Shown here piece by piece: positions 27,046 through 34,534 of a DNA stretch of 64,000 bases. Location of the stretch: the NCBI GenBank assembly GCA_022819905.1, contig JAJEGJ010000008.1, positions 36,697-100,696 on the forward strand, in the 5' to 3' direction. The notes below the pieces were generated by a model, which saw only the letters and a program-made list of their open reading frames with translations, did no database searches and was not told the DNA's origin. A program made the position numbers and the translations under genes. This DNA is from Alphaproteobacteria bacterium. Lineage in GTDB: Bacteria > Pseudomonadota > Alphaproteobacteria > TMED109. The number at the start of each line of letters is the position of its first letter. Position 1 is the stretch's first letter.

Positions 27046-27124
27046 GCTTGCCGGCCAGGCTGTCCGGCTGGAAGGCCTCAGAAACCGCGACGCAACGGGC
27101 CGGGGTTCCCGTCTGCAGCGGGAA

Positions 27125-27193
27125 GCCCGCGCGCGGGCAAGACGCGGGTGGAATTCCGACCGCCACATGGGGCGGGCCCGGTCATGCCGGGCC
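27125..27193. terminator. GC-rich palindromes between convergent genes, possible bidirectional terminator
   Basis: Two elements lie in the 156-nt convergent gap. One is the perfect 14-bp palindrome GCCCGCGCGCGGGC at 27125-27138. The other is a hairpin with 7-bp arms GGCCCGG (27175-27181) and CCGGGCC (27187-27193) around TCATG. Neither has a T-run, so intrinsic termination is only plausible; the position between convergent units supports it. Confidence 0.4.
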
Positions 27194-27201
27194 TGATGTC
27201 G

Positions 27202-28113
27202 TCACCGCGCCCGCAGACCCGGTACGTCGGCCTCCACGTCGAACGCGTCGCGAATTCCGTCCCCCAGCACGTTGAATGCGACAACCGTCACGAAGATGAG
27301 GAGACCCGGCCAGACCGCCAACTGCGGCGCCTCGCGAATCATCCCCTGGGCCCCGGTCAGCATGCCGCCCCAACTGGCCAGCGGCGGCTGAATTCCGAGC
27401 CCCAGGAAGCTCAGCACCGATTCCGTGAGAATCAGATTTCCCACGGACAGTGTCGCTGCCACGACGATCGGCGACAGCGAGTTCGGAAGCACGTGCCGGA
27501 TCAGGATGGTGGTCGAATCGGTGCCCAGGGCGCGGGCCGCCTGCACGTATTCCCGCTCGCGCACCACCAACGCCGCTCCCCTCGCCAGTCGCGCGACGGT
27601 CGTCCAGCCGACCAGCGCCAGAATCAGGATAATCCTGAGAGTCGCGTGCTCCGGACGATCGGCATCGAGGCCCAGACGCGAGAGGTCGGCCGCAGCCATG
27701 ACAATGAGAAGCGGGAGGAGCGGCAGGGCGATCACGAAGTCCGTGATCCGCATGAGCACCGCATCGAGCCATCCGCCGAAGTAACCGGCCGCAAGTCCGA
27801 GCGCCGCGCCGATCACGGTCGCTACCAGCGCTGCCGCCAGCCCGACAAACAGCGATACCCGGGCACCCTGGAGGAGACGGAGCAGAAGATCGCGGCCGAG
27901 TTCGTCGGTCCCGATCGGGTGGCCCCAGCTTGGGCCCGAAAGGCGGGCCAGCAGATCGATGGTTTCGGCTTGCAGGCCGAGCGCCGACTCAGCCAGCGGA
28001 AAGGCAATTGCCATCAGCCCCAGGACGGCCAGCACGACGGCGGCAGCGACCGCCGGACCGTGGCGACGAAACCGCTTCCAGGCGCCGAGGCGGGCACCCA
28101 CAGCCGTACTCAC
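27202..28113 (-). CDS. Peptide/nickel-type ABC transporter permease (DppC-like)
   Basis: 303 aa. The start is the GTG at 28113, overlapping the stop of the upstream permease gene as GTGA; a longer open frame is rejected. HPIGTDELGRDLLLRLLQGARVS is the DppC/OppC N-terminal signature, and EYVQAARALGTDSTTILIRHVLPN is the EAA loop that contacts the ATPase. Six helices are expected. It pairs with the DppB-like protein to import peptides or other solutes. No ATPase gene follows; the neighbour is a convergent gene. Confidence 0.92.
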   Translation of the reverse strand: MSTAVGARLGAWKRFRRHGPAVAAAVVLAVLGLMAIAFPLAESALGLQAETIDLLARLSGPSWGHPIGTDELGRDLLLRLLQGARVSLFVGLAAALVATVIGAALGLAAGYFGGWLDAVLMRITDFVIALPLLPLLIVMAAADLSRLGLDADRPEHATLRIILILALVGWTTVARLARGAALVVREREYVQAARALGTDSTTILIRHVLPNSLSPIVVAATLSVGNLILTESVLSFLGLGIQPPLASWGGMLTGAQGMIREAPQLAVWPGLLIFVTVVAFNVLGDGIRDAFDVEADVPGLRAR

Positions 28114-29072
28114 GACACTCCCGCTCCGATCCGGACACGCGGATCCATCCATGCATACGTGAGGTCGGCGGCGAGATTGCCCAGCAGCACCAGCAGCGTG
28201 GCGAACAGCAGGCTCACGAGGGCAAGGTTGTAGTCGCTTGCCATCACCGCGTCGTAGATGAGCTTCCCCATGCCCGGATACGCGAACATGGTCTCGGTCA
28301 CCAGCGCGCCTGAGACCAATGTGCCGAGAGAGAGCCCGACGATCGTGATCACGGGGACCAGGGCGTTCTTCAACGCGTGCCGAAAGATCACCCGCCGCTC
28401 GCGAAGGCCTTTCGCCCGGGCGGTACGCACGTAGTCGCGGCGCAGTTCTTCCATCATTGCCGCCCGCACGAACCGGATGAACCCGCCGACCGTGGCGGCG
28501 CTCAGGGTGACGACCGGCAGCACCATGTGGCGCCAGGCCTGCGCGCCATCTTCGGCCAGATCGCCGCTGCCGCTTGCCGGCAGCCACCCCAATTCGACTG
28601 AAAACGCCATGATCAGCATCAGGGCCAGCCAGAACGCCGGTACGGAGTAGGCGCCGAGCGACAACAGGCTGATCAAGTGGTCCAGCCACGAATAGGCACG
28701 CCGGGCAGCCAGCACGCCGGCCGGAATCGCGAGGGCGAGTGAGAGGAGGAGACTGAGTCCGAGCAGTTCCACGGTCACGCCGAGACGCGGCCAGAGCAAT
28801 TCCAGGACCGGCCGATGGTGCAGCCTCGAGTAACCGAAATCACCAGTGAGCGCGGCTCCCAGCCAGTTCAGGTATCGCTCGTGGAGAGGGAGATCCAGGC
28901 CATAGAGAGCCTTGAGGCGGGCGGCGTCCGCGGGAGTCAGCCGCGGATCGGCCTGCACCATGACGTCGATCGGGTCGCCAGGCATCAGGCCGATCAGCGC
29001 GTAGAGCACCATCGACATGATGACCAGTACCAGCGCTGCCCCGGCGGCACGCCGGCAGAGGTAACGGATCAC
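28110..29072 (-). CDS. Peptide/nickel-type ABC transporter permease (DppB-like)
   Basis: 320 aa, GTG start 16 nt after the binding-protein stop. MPGDPIDVM and YGLDLPLHERYLNWLGAALTGDFGYS are DppB hallmarks. The EAA loop reads DYVRTARAKGLRERRVIFRHALKNALVPV. Membrane half of a dipeptide/oligopeptide-family importer; coupled by GTGA overlap to the second permease. Substrate class is inferred from the family only. Confidence 0.92.
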   Translation of the reverse strand: MIRYLCRRAAGAALVLVIMSMVLYALIGLMPGDPIDVMVQADPRLTPADAARLKALYGLDLPLHERYLNWLGAALTGDFGYSRLHHRPVLELLWPRLGVTVELLGLSLLLSLALAIPAGVLAARRAYSWLDHLISLLSLGAYSVPAFWLALMLIMAFSVELGWLPASGSGDLAEDGAQAWRHMVLPVVTLSAATVGGFIRFVRAAMMEELRRDYVRTARAKGLRERRVIFRHALKNALVPVITIVGLSLGTLVSGALVTETMFAYPGMGKLIYDAVMASDYNLALVSLLFATLLVLLGNLAADLTYAWMDPRVRIGAGVS

Positions 29073-29088
29073 GGCCCAGGGGGACCGG

Positions 29089-30786
29089 TTACTCGACGGC
29101 GCGCCACTCCTCGATCCACATGGTCGCAGGCACCTGGTGCCCGGTGGGGCGGACTCCGCTCAGCCACACGGGGACGACGTACGGCTCCACCCGGAAATAC
29201 AGCGGCATCGCCGGCAGGTCATCCGCGTACATCTGCTGAAGCTCCGACCACATCGCGTTCCGCTTGTCGGGATCAAGCTCGAGCTCCAGGGCATCCAGAA
29301 GCTCGTCCATCCGGTCAGAGCGGTAGCCGGGGAAATTCTGCCCGGAATAGCCGTTGTCCTCGGACGGAATTCGGTCCGAGCGCAGCATCTCGACGGGCAC
29401 GCCTTCGGGCGTCGAGAGGAAGGCGTACATGTTCAAGCCGGGATTGGTCCGCTGGGTCACAGTCTGTCCGAAGAACACCCGCGCCGGTTCGTTCCGGATC
29501 AGCGCTTCCACGCCGACTTCGCGGAACTGCGCCTGCAGTACCTGCTGCACCAGCTCCCGCACCCGCGACCCGGCCGTCGTCATCAGCGGAAAGGACAGGC
29601 GCTGCCCTTCGGCGTTGATCCGAATCCCGTCAGATCCCCGCCTCCAGCCCGCCGCCTCCAGCAGCTGCACGGCGCGTTCGGGATCGTACGCGTAGGCGCG
29701 CACTTCCGGATCGAAGCCTGGTGCCAACGGATGCATCAGTGAATGGGCGACCTGTTGCTTGCCGCCGAACAGCGCATCGACAAACGCCTTCCGGTCGATC
29801 GCATACATCAGTGCCTGGCGTACTCGCCGGTCTTGGAAGTAGGCGGAATCCAGGTTGAAGTCGACGTGCTCGTAGATGAGGCTGGGCACGAACGAAACGT
29901 CGAACGTTCCCTCGTCATCGCGCTCGAACGCCAGCGCCTCGTCCACGTTGAAGCCGACCTGTCCGGCCACGTAGTCGACGGCGCCGGACAGCAGGTTGGC
30001 CCGAAGGGCCGCTGTGTTCTCGATGACCCGAACCACGATCCGCCCGAACGCAGGCGCCTGACCGTACCACGTGGGATTCGGCTCGAGCACCACATGGCTG
30101 CCGGACGCGACCTCTGTGATTCGATAGGGCCCGTACCAGAGGCCGGGCTCAGTCGGACGGGTGTCGTACAGAGTCCGGTTCCGGTATTCGGCTGGCTCCG
30201 CCGCGGGCTCGGCCTCAAGGTGGGCAGGCAGGATGGCACCGCCGAAGGCGTTGTAGGTATAGGTAAGCCGGTCGACGTGCAGCGTGAACGTCTTGGCGTC
30301 GATCACGTCGACCTTCAGAATTCGCGCGTACTCTTCGCGGGCGGCGAAACCCGTTCCCTCGCGAAGCGCGGTCTCCCAGGTAAACACGACATCGGCGCTC
30401 GTCACCGGGGTGCCATCACCCCATGTCGCGTCCGGGTGCAATTGATAGGTGACGGCAACTCCGGTGCCGCCCTCGGCAAGCTCGATCGGTTGGGCAAGCC
30501 CGTTTTCAATGGTCGGAAGCCGGGTGCAGAGAAAGCAGCGCAGTTTCCAGTCGTGCCCGTAATCGGTGACCGGCCGCAACGCCATGGCCAGGATGTACTG
30601 CTTCGCCGCCATCAAGTTGATCGCGGGGTGGAACGTCGACGGAAACTGCGTGATTCCGATCGTCAGCGTATCGGCAGCCCCCCACACCGGCAGCGGGACG
30701 CCCAGCGTGCACGCCACGAGGAGGGCCGCGAGGCGCGGCACGATCCGCCAACCCGTCCGTCCTAGGCGGCAGCGCGACCTCGTCAT
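29089..30786 (-). CDS. ABC transporter substrate-binding protein, family 5 (peptide/nickel)
   Basis: 565 aa. From ATG 30786 the N-terminus is Arg-rich, then hydrophobic (LAALLVACTLGVPLPVWGA), with cleavage near AAD, so it is periplasmic. SBP_bac_5 features follow: TYQLHPDATWGDGTPVTSADVVFTWE, YGPYRITE, and DRRVRQALMYAIDRKAFVDALFGG. The longer frame from 30924 has no signal character. First gene of binding protein-permease-permease; ATPase subunits must be encoded elsewhere. A perfect hairpin (CCGGGGA 30802-30808 / TCCCCGG 30813-30819) lies 16 nt before the start and could affect translation. Confidence 0.9.
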   Translation of the reverse strand: MTRSRCRLGRTGWRIVPRLAALLVACTLGVPLPVWGAADTLTIGITQFPSTFHPAINLMAAKQYILAMALRPVTDYGHDWKLRCFLCTRLPTIENGLAQPIELAEGGTGVAVTYQLHPDATWGDGTPVTSADVVFTWETALREGTGFAAREEYARILKVDVIDAKTFTLHVDRLTYTYNAFGGAILPAHLEAEPAAEPAEYRNRTLYDTRPTEPGLWYGPYRITEVASGSHVVLEPNPTWYGQAPAFGRIVVRVIENTAALRANLLSGAVDYVAGQVGFNVDEALAFERDDEGTFDVSFVPSLIYEHVDFNLDSAYFQDRRVRQALMYAIDRKAFVDALFGGKQQVAHSLMHPLAPGFDPEVRAYAYDPERAVQLLEAAGWRRGSDGIRINAEGQRLSFPLMTTAGSRVRELVQQVLQAQFREVGVEALIRNEPARVFFGQTVTQRTNPGLNMYAFLSTPEGVPVEMLRSDRIPSEDNGYSGQNFPGYRSDRMDELLDALELELDPDKRNAMWSELQQMYADDLPAMPLYFRVEPYVVPVWLSGVRPTGHQVPATMWIEEWRAVE

Positions 30787-30956
30787 CGCACGAATCCCAC
30801 CCCGGGGAGAAGTCCCCGGCCGATGCCGGCTCTCCGCAGCTCGTTGCACCCACGCTGAGACAAGGCGAGCGGATCTCCGAATCATCAACACGACAGCGAT
30901 GTCGACGTTTCCGCCTACCTGCATACGCCGATCCCCCCCCTGAACAGGAGGCTGGC

Positions 30957-31607
30957 TTACATGATGGGCGCTACCAGCGGCGGGATGGAAGAGCGAATAT
31001 CGTACACCGTTCTGGTGACCGCCTGTCCGATCAAGTCCATGCGTTCGAGCTGACGTAGACGCCCCTCCACGTTCTTCAGTTCACGCGTCGAGAGAATGCG
31101 GTCGAGCACGCCGCACGTATCGGCCAATGTCAGGATCACGATGTCCCGCGGGTCGGGAAGCCCGTCGTCAAGCAGCACGTTCACAATCCGGCGCTTCACT
31201 TCGCGTTCCTCGCCGCCGTCGATCTGTGGGTATCGACGCGAGCCGAAGAACCAGAGCAGCCGTTCCTCAACCCGCTTGAGAATCTTGGCTTCCACCAGTC
31301 GTTCCGCGATCCGGTCCCGGTACTCGCCCGAGCGATGACTCAATACCTGCACCCAGTACGCGGCGTCATGCTGTTCTTGATCGGCGACGATGCATTCGAG
31401 CACCTCGTCAAGCAGCGGATCTCCCGTGGGTTCCGTGCTGACGGTGAACAGTTCGTCCAGCCCGGTATCGATCCGGCATCGCAACGCGAGGTCCATGAGG
31501 ATGGCCCCGGCAATTGCGCAGTCGATCTGGATCGCAGGGACGTCGACCGGCGTACCCTTTTCGTCGTCCAGAGTCAGAAGAAGTATTTCTTCAGGAATGG
31601 AGAGCAT
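30957..31607 (-). CDS. GPP34 (Golgi phosphoprotein 3) family protein, stand-alone
   Basis: 216 aa. It starts MLSIPEEILLLTLDDEKG and continues AIAGAILMDLALRCRIDTG, the signature opening of GPP34 domains. The helical core with GLPDPRDIVILTLADTCGVLD and the C-terminal RLRQLERMDLIGQAV complete the fold. No signal peptide or membrane segment is seen, so it is cytoplasmic or peripheral. In eukaryotes GOLPH3 binds PI4P; bacterial function is unknown. It is a clear paralogue of the N-terminal domain at 54308, sharing the same blocks in the same order. It sits 170 nt upstream of the ABC binding-protein start and 49 nt after the PDZ gene. Confidence 0.85.
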   Translation of the reverse strand: MLSIPEEILLLTLDDEKGTPVDVPAIQIDCAIAGAILMDLALRCRIDTGLDELFTVSTEPTGDPLLDEVLECIVADQEQHDAAYWVQVLSHRSGEYRDRIAERLVEAKILKRVEERLLWFFGSRRYPQIDGGEEREVKRRIVNVLLDDGLPDPRDIVILTLADTCGVLDRILSTRELKNVEGRLRQLERMDLIGQAVTRTVYDIRSSIPPLVAPIM

Positions 31608-31656
31608 CGGGCAACTCGCTTGACGTCGTCGATGCTACGGTACCGTTCCGCCGCCT

Positions 31657-32472
31657 TCAACCTGATCGGCCCGACGATTCACCTTCCGAGGAAGGCGTTT
31701 CAGCCAGGAAGCGGGCGACCAGCCAATGCCGCTCACCGTTGCGGACGATCATGCAGAGGACCGATTTCTGACCACGGTCCCGGGCGGCGCTGACCTGCCT
31801 GACAAGGTCCGCCAGGGTCGGCACCCGTTCCTGGTCAACCTCGACCACTAGGTCGCCTTCCCGCAGACCTCTCGCCACAGCGGGTTGCGGAATGGCCACC
31901 ACCACCAATCCCTTGACGGTGCCCCGGATGCCGTGGGCGCTGGCCAGGGCGCGCGTCAGGTTGGAAAACGTGATGCCCAGGCCCTCGACCAGCAACTCCT
32001 CGGCCGGGCCGTCCGGTACCTGGCCGGTCAATTCCAGCCGGATGTTCCCGCCCTCGGATCGAAATGCGTTCTCGCAGTACGCAACCCCGACGTCGCCCGT
32101 TCCGTCCAGCACGCAGCTCTGGATATCGAGCTCCACGGATGCGACCGTGCGGCACGCGGCTGCATCCCCCGCGGGGACCGCGAACGAAGCAACCCGCTGA
32201 AACGGCTGGAGACGCCGCACGCGCCCCGCCGCAAAGACCCCTCGGCCGATTTCCACGCCGCTGGCACTTCGCGCCGTGAAATCGGCAACAAATCTGCTCA
32301 AGTCGGCAAACAGCCGATTCCTGACCTGAAAGGACAGGTGGCAGCTGTCCCCGGACAGCGATGAGCCGACAATGCTGACGACGAGACCAGGTTCAGCAGT
32401 CTCTCCTGCGGCTGGCGCCGCCGCGACTGCGGCGGCCAGAAGGACCGATGCTGCAGCCGGCCCGGCTCTCAC
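31657..32472 (-). CDS. Exported protein with C-terminal PDZ domain
   Basis: 271 aa, GTG start overlapping the upstream gene stop as GTGA. A signal peptide ends near AAPAAGE. Residues ~25-150 form an unrecognised beta-rich domain with several Cys that could form disulfides. Residues ~170-255 are a PDZ domain (LGITFSNLTRALASAHG, then VKGLVVVAIPQPAVARGLREGDLVVEVD) like PDZ2 of DegP/Deg proteases. No protease catalytic triad is present. It could be a periplasmic adaptor or partner for a protease. Apparently co-transcribed with the HCCA-isomerase-like gene. Confidence 0.75.
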   Translation of the reverse strand: MRAGPAAASVLLAAAVAAAPAAGETAEPGLVVSIVGSSLSGDSCHLSFQVRNRLFADLSRFVADFTARSASGVEIGRGVFAAGRVRRLQPFQRVASFAVPAGDAAACRTVASVELDIQSCVLDGTGDVGVAYCENAFRSEGGNIRLELTGQVPDGPAEELLVEGLGITFSNLTRALASAHGIRGTVKGLVVVAIPQPAVARGLREGDLVVEVDQERVPTLADLVRQVSAARDRGQKSVLCMIVRNGERHWLVARFLAETPSSEGESSGRSG

Positions 32473-33071
32473 GCAGCCGCCTCGACTGCCCGGCGCAGAA
32501 ACTCGATCCTGTCCTGCCCCCAGTAGAGCTCGCCATCAAACAGGAATGTCGGCGCGCCGAACACGTTCGCGGCAATGGCGTCTTCAGTGTTCTTCGCGAA
32601 CTCCGGGTCCGCGTCGCCCCCGTTGATGGCGGCCAGCAGCTCAGCGCCATCGAAACCGCAGTCCGCGGCGATCGCCGTCAGTGTTGTCTCGTCGGAGATG
32701 TCGCGTTCCTCGGCCCAGCACGCACGCATCACGCGCCACGCGAATTCGGGCGCGTCGCCAGGGCCCGCCAGCGCCGATACCAGCATCTTGCCGGACAGTG
32801 TTGGATTCACCGGAAAATGTTTGGGGTGAAGGTTCAGTTCGATGCCGAGGTATGCCCGCCACCTGCGCAGCTCGTTCAGCCGGTTTTGTTGCACGGCGAC
32901 GGGCCGGTCTCCGACCGCCTTGATTCCGTTTTTCTGGAACACGGTAAAAATGTCGTACGGTCGAAACTGGAGGGGGACGTGATGTTCGGCCGCCAGCGCA
33001 CGGACCCGCGGGGTCGCCAGATAGGTCCAGGGCGACGTCAGGGCGAGAAAAAACTGGATCGGGCGGGCCAT
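32469..33071 (-). CDS. 2-hydroxychromene-2-carboxylate isomerase-like (GST-kappa/DsbA fold)
   Basis: 200 aa. The N-terminal FFLALTSPWTYLATPRV carries the catalytic Ser in SPWTYL, which replaces the DsbA CxxC. An all-helical insertion follows, and VFGAPTFLFDGELYWGQDRIEFL is the typical cis-Pro/C-terminal block. Known members isomerise 2-hydroxychromene-2-carboxylate in naphthalene breakdown using glutathione. No other naphthalene genes are adjacent, so another GSH-dependent isomerase or thiol role is equally likely. Divergent from the dienelactone hydrolase gene 104 nt away. Confidence 0.87.
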   Translation of the reverse strand: MARPIQFFLALTSPWTYLATPRVRALAAEHHVPLQFRPYDIFTVFQKNGIKAVGDRPVAVQQNRLNELRRWRAYLGIELNLHPKHFPVNPTLSGKMLVSALAGPGDAPEFAWRVMRACWAEERDISDETTLTAIAADCGFDGAELLAAINGGDADPEFAKNTEDAIAANVFGAPTFLFDGELYWGQDRIEFLRRAVEAAA

Positions 33072-33175
33072 GCGATACTCCTAATTCAGGGCGGCCAGCG
33101 GTTGGTGCCGCTGTGCTACGCTCGGCGCCACCATAGACGACCGTTCCAGCAAACCGCGTCGGGATTCAGAACGCA

Positions 33176-33937
33176 ATGATCGAGCGAAGGTTCTACCTTG
33201 AAACCCAGGACGGATCGATGGATTGCTTCTCCGTCCACCCGGAAGAAGGAGGCCCATTTCCGACCGTCCTCTTCTACATGGACGCGCCGGCCATCCGCGA
33301 GGAACTCCGAGACATGGCGCGGCGACTTGCCAGTGCGGGCTACTTCGTGCTGCTTCCGAACCTGTTCTACCGGGTCGGCACCGAGCGCAACTATCCCTTC
33401 GACCAGGCAGCCATCCGAAACGATCCGAAACAGCGCCAGATCATGGCCGAGACCATGGCCGACCTGACCAACGCCAAAGTGATCGGCGACACGGAATCGA
33501 TGCTCGCGTACGTTGCGCGCGAGGATGCGGCGACCCAGTCGACAGCTGCGCTCGGCTATTGCATGAGCGGGCAGTACGTCGTTTCCGTGATGGCCGCCTT
33601 CCCGGAAACGTTTGCCTGCGGGGCGTCGTATTACGGCGTTCGAATCATTACCGACGAGAGTGACTCACCGCATGTGGGAGCCGACCGGATCCAGGGCAAG
33701 CTTTATCTGGCGTTCGCCGAACGTGATCACTGGGTGCCCGACGAGACTCTGGAGCGGATCCGGGAACTCTTTACCGGCGAGGACAAGCCGCATCGGGTGG
33801 AGCTGTACCCTGGAACGGAGCACGGCTTCGCGTTCTGGAAGCGCCCGGTCTATCACAAGGACGCCGCCGAACGTCACTGGGAGCGCATGCATCAACTCTT
33901 CCGGCAAAACTTGGCAATGGCGCCGGGATGGTCCTGA
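33176..33937 (+). CDS. Dienelactone hydrolase family protein
   Basis: 253 aa. The Cys-His-Asp triad is visible: nucleophile Cys in LGYCMSGQY, Asp in FAERDHWVP and His in GTEHGFAF. The N-terminal strand region DGSMDCFSVHPEEGG fits DLH. DLH enzymes open dienelactone to maleylacetate; most homologues outside chlorocatechol clusters act on unknown esters or lactones. No signal peptide. Monocistronic, 44 nt before a minus-strand tRNA gene. Confidence 0.88.
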   Translation: MIERRFYLETQDGSMDCFSVHPEEGGPFPTVLFYMDAPAIREELRDMARRLASAGYFVLLPNLFYRVGTERNYPFDQAAIRNDPKQRQIMAETMADLTNAKVIGDTESMLAYVAREDAATQSTAALGYCMSGQYVVSVMAAFPETFACGASYYGVRIITDESDSPHVGADRIQGKLYLAFAERDHWVPDETLERIRELFTGEDKPHRVELYPGTEHGFAFWKRPVYHKDAAERHWERMHQLFRQNLAMAPGWS

Positions 33938-33981
33938 AGCCGGGACGGTCGTTTGCAAGCAGCTGACGGCTTCAGCAAGTC

Positions 33982-34055
33982 TGGCTGGGGAACCTGGATT
34001 CGAACCAGGATTGCTCGGTCCAGAGCCGAGAGTTCTACCGTTAAACTATTCCCCA
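33982..34055 (-). tRNA. tRNA-Gln (CTG)
   Basis: 74 nt on the minus strand with encoded CCA (33982-33984). Acceptor TGGGGAA pairs with TTCCCCA. The anticodon stem CTCGG/CCGAG closes loop CTCTGGA, giving anticodon CTG (codon CAG). The T-arm is GGTTCGAATCC. It is the second glutamine tRNA in the window. Confidence 0.96.
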
Positions 34056-34534
34056 GTGCGCGACACCCAATGTGTCCGCGTCGCGCGGGACCCATGGCTC
34101 GCAGTATACCAACTGCGCCTCCATAGACGCACCGCTCCGCGGGAATTGGACAAGTCCGGGGGGTGAAAATTCGCCAGGCGGGCGGCCGGGTCACTGCGTC
34201 CCGATACGGAAGCCCGAGCGGGCTGGGCCCGATGAAGTTCCTCCTCGCAAGTCAGGAACCAAAATGGGACCTCGTCCGGAGACGAGATCCCACAGGAAGG
34301 AGGAAACACACGAAAAGATTCGTGCGTGTGTCGAATATGGGGCATCGGTCTCCGCATGCAAGCGAAAGCCGATGCAAAAGCTTCGCATTAGTTATGCAAT
34401 TTTCGCATATTTTGGTTCGCCGGAATCCTCCTTACGGGGCCATAGATCGCAATCAGATCGCCAGTTCCCGTATCCGGTTTCACAAAACCGGCATCCTCAT
34501 ATGCGACAAATGCATGCCTTCCGATTGGACGGCG
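34056..34534. other. Gene-free region with two strong hairpins
   Basis: 479 nt without a convincing gene. TGGGA-C-CTCGTC (34265-34276) and GACGAG-A-TCCCA (34281-34292) form a long stem with one C-A mismatch and a CGGA loop, followed by a purine-rich run AGGAAGGAGG. CCGGTTT (34474-34480) and AAACCGG (34485-34491) form a perfect stem just downstream of the LysM gene on its strand. The region around 34370-34420 is locally AT-rich. The first hairpin could be a structured RNA or leader; the second a weak terminator. Confidence 0.45.
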
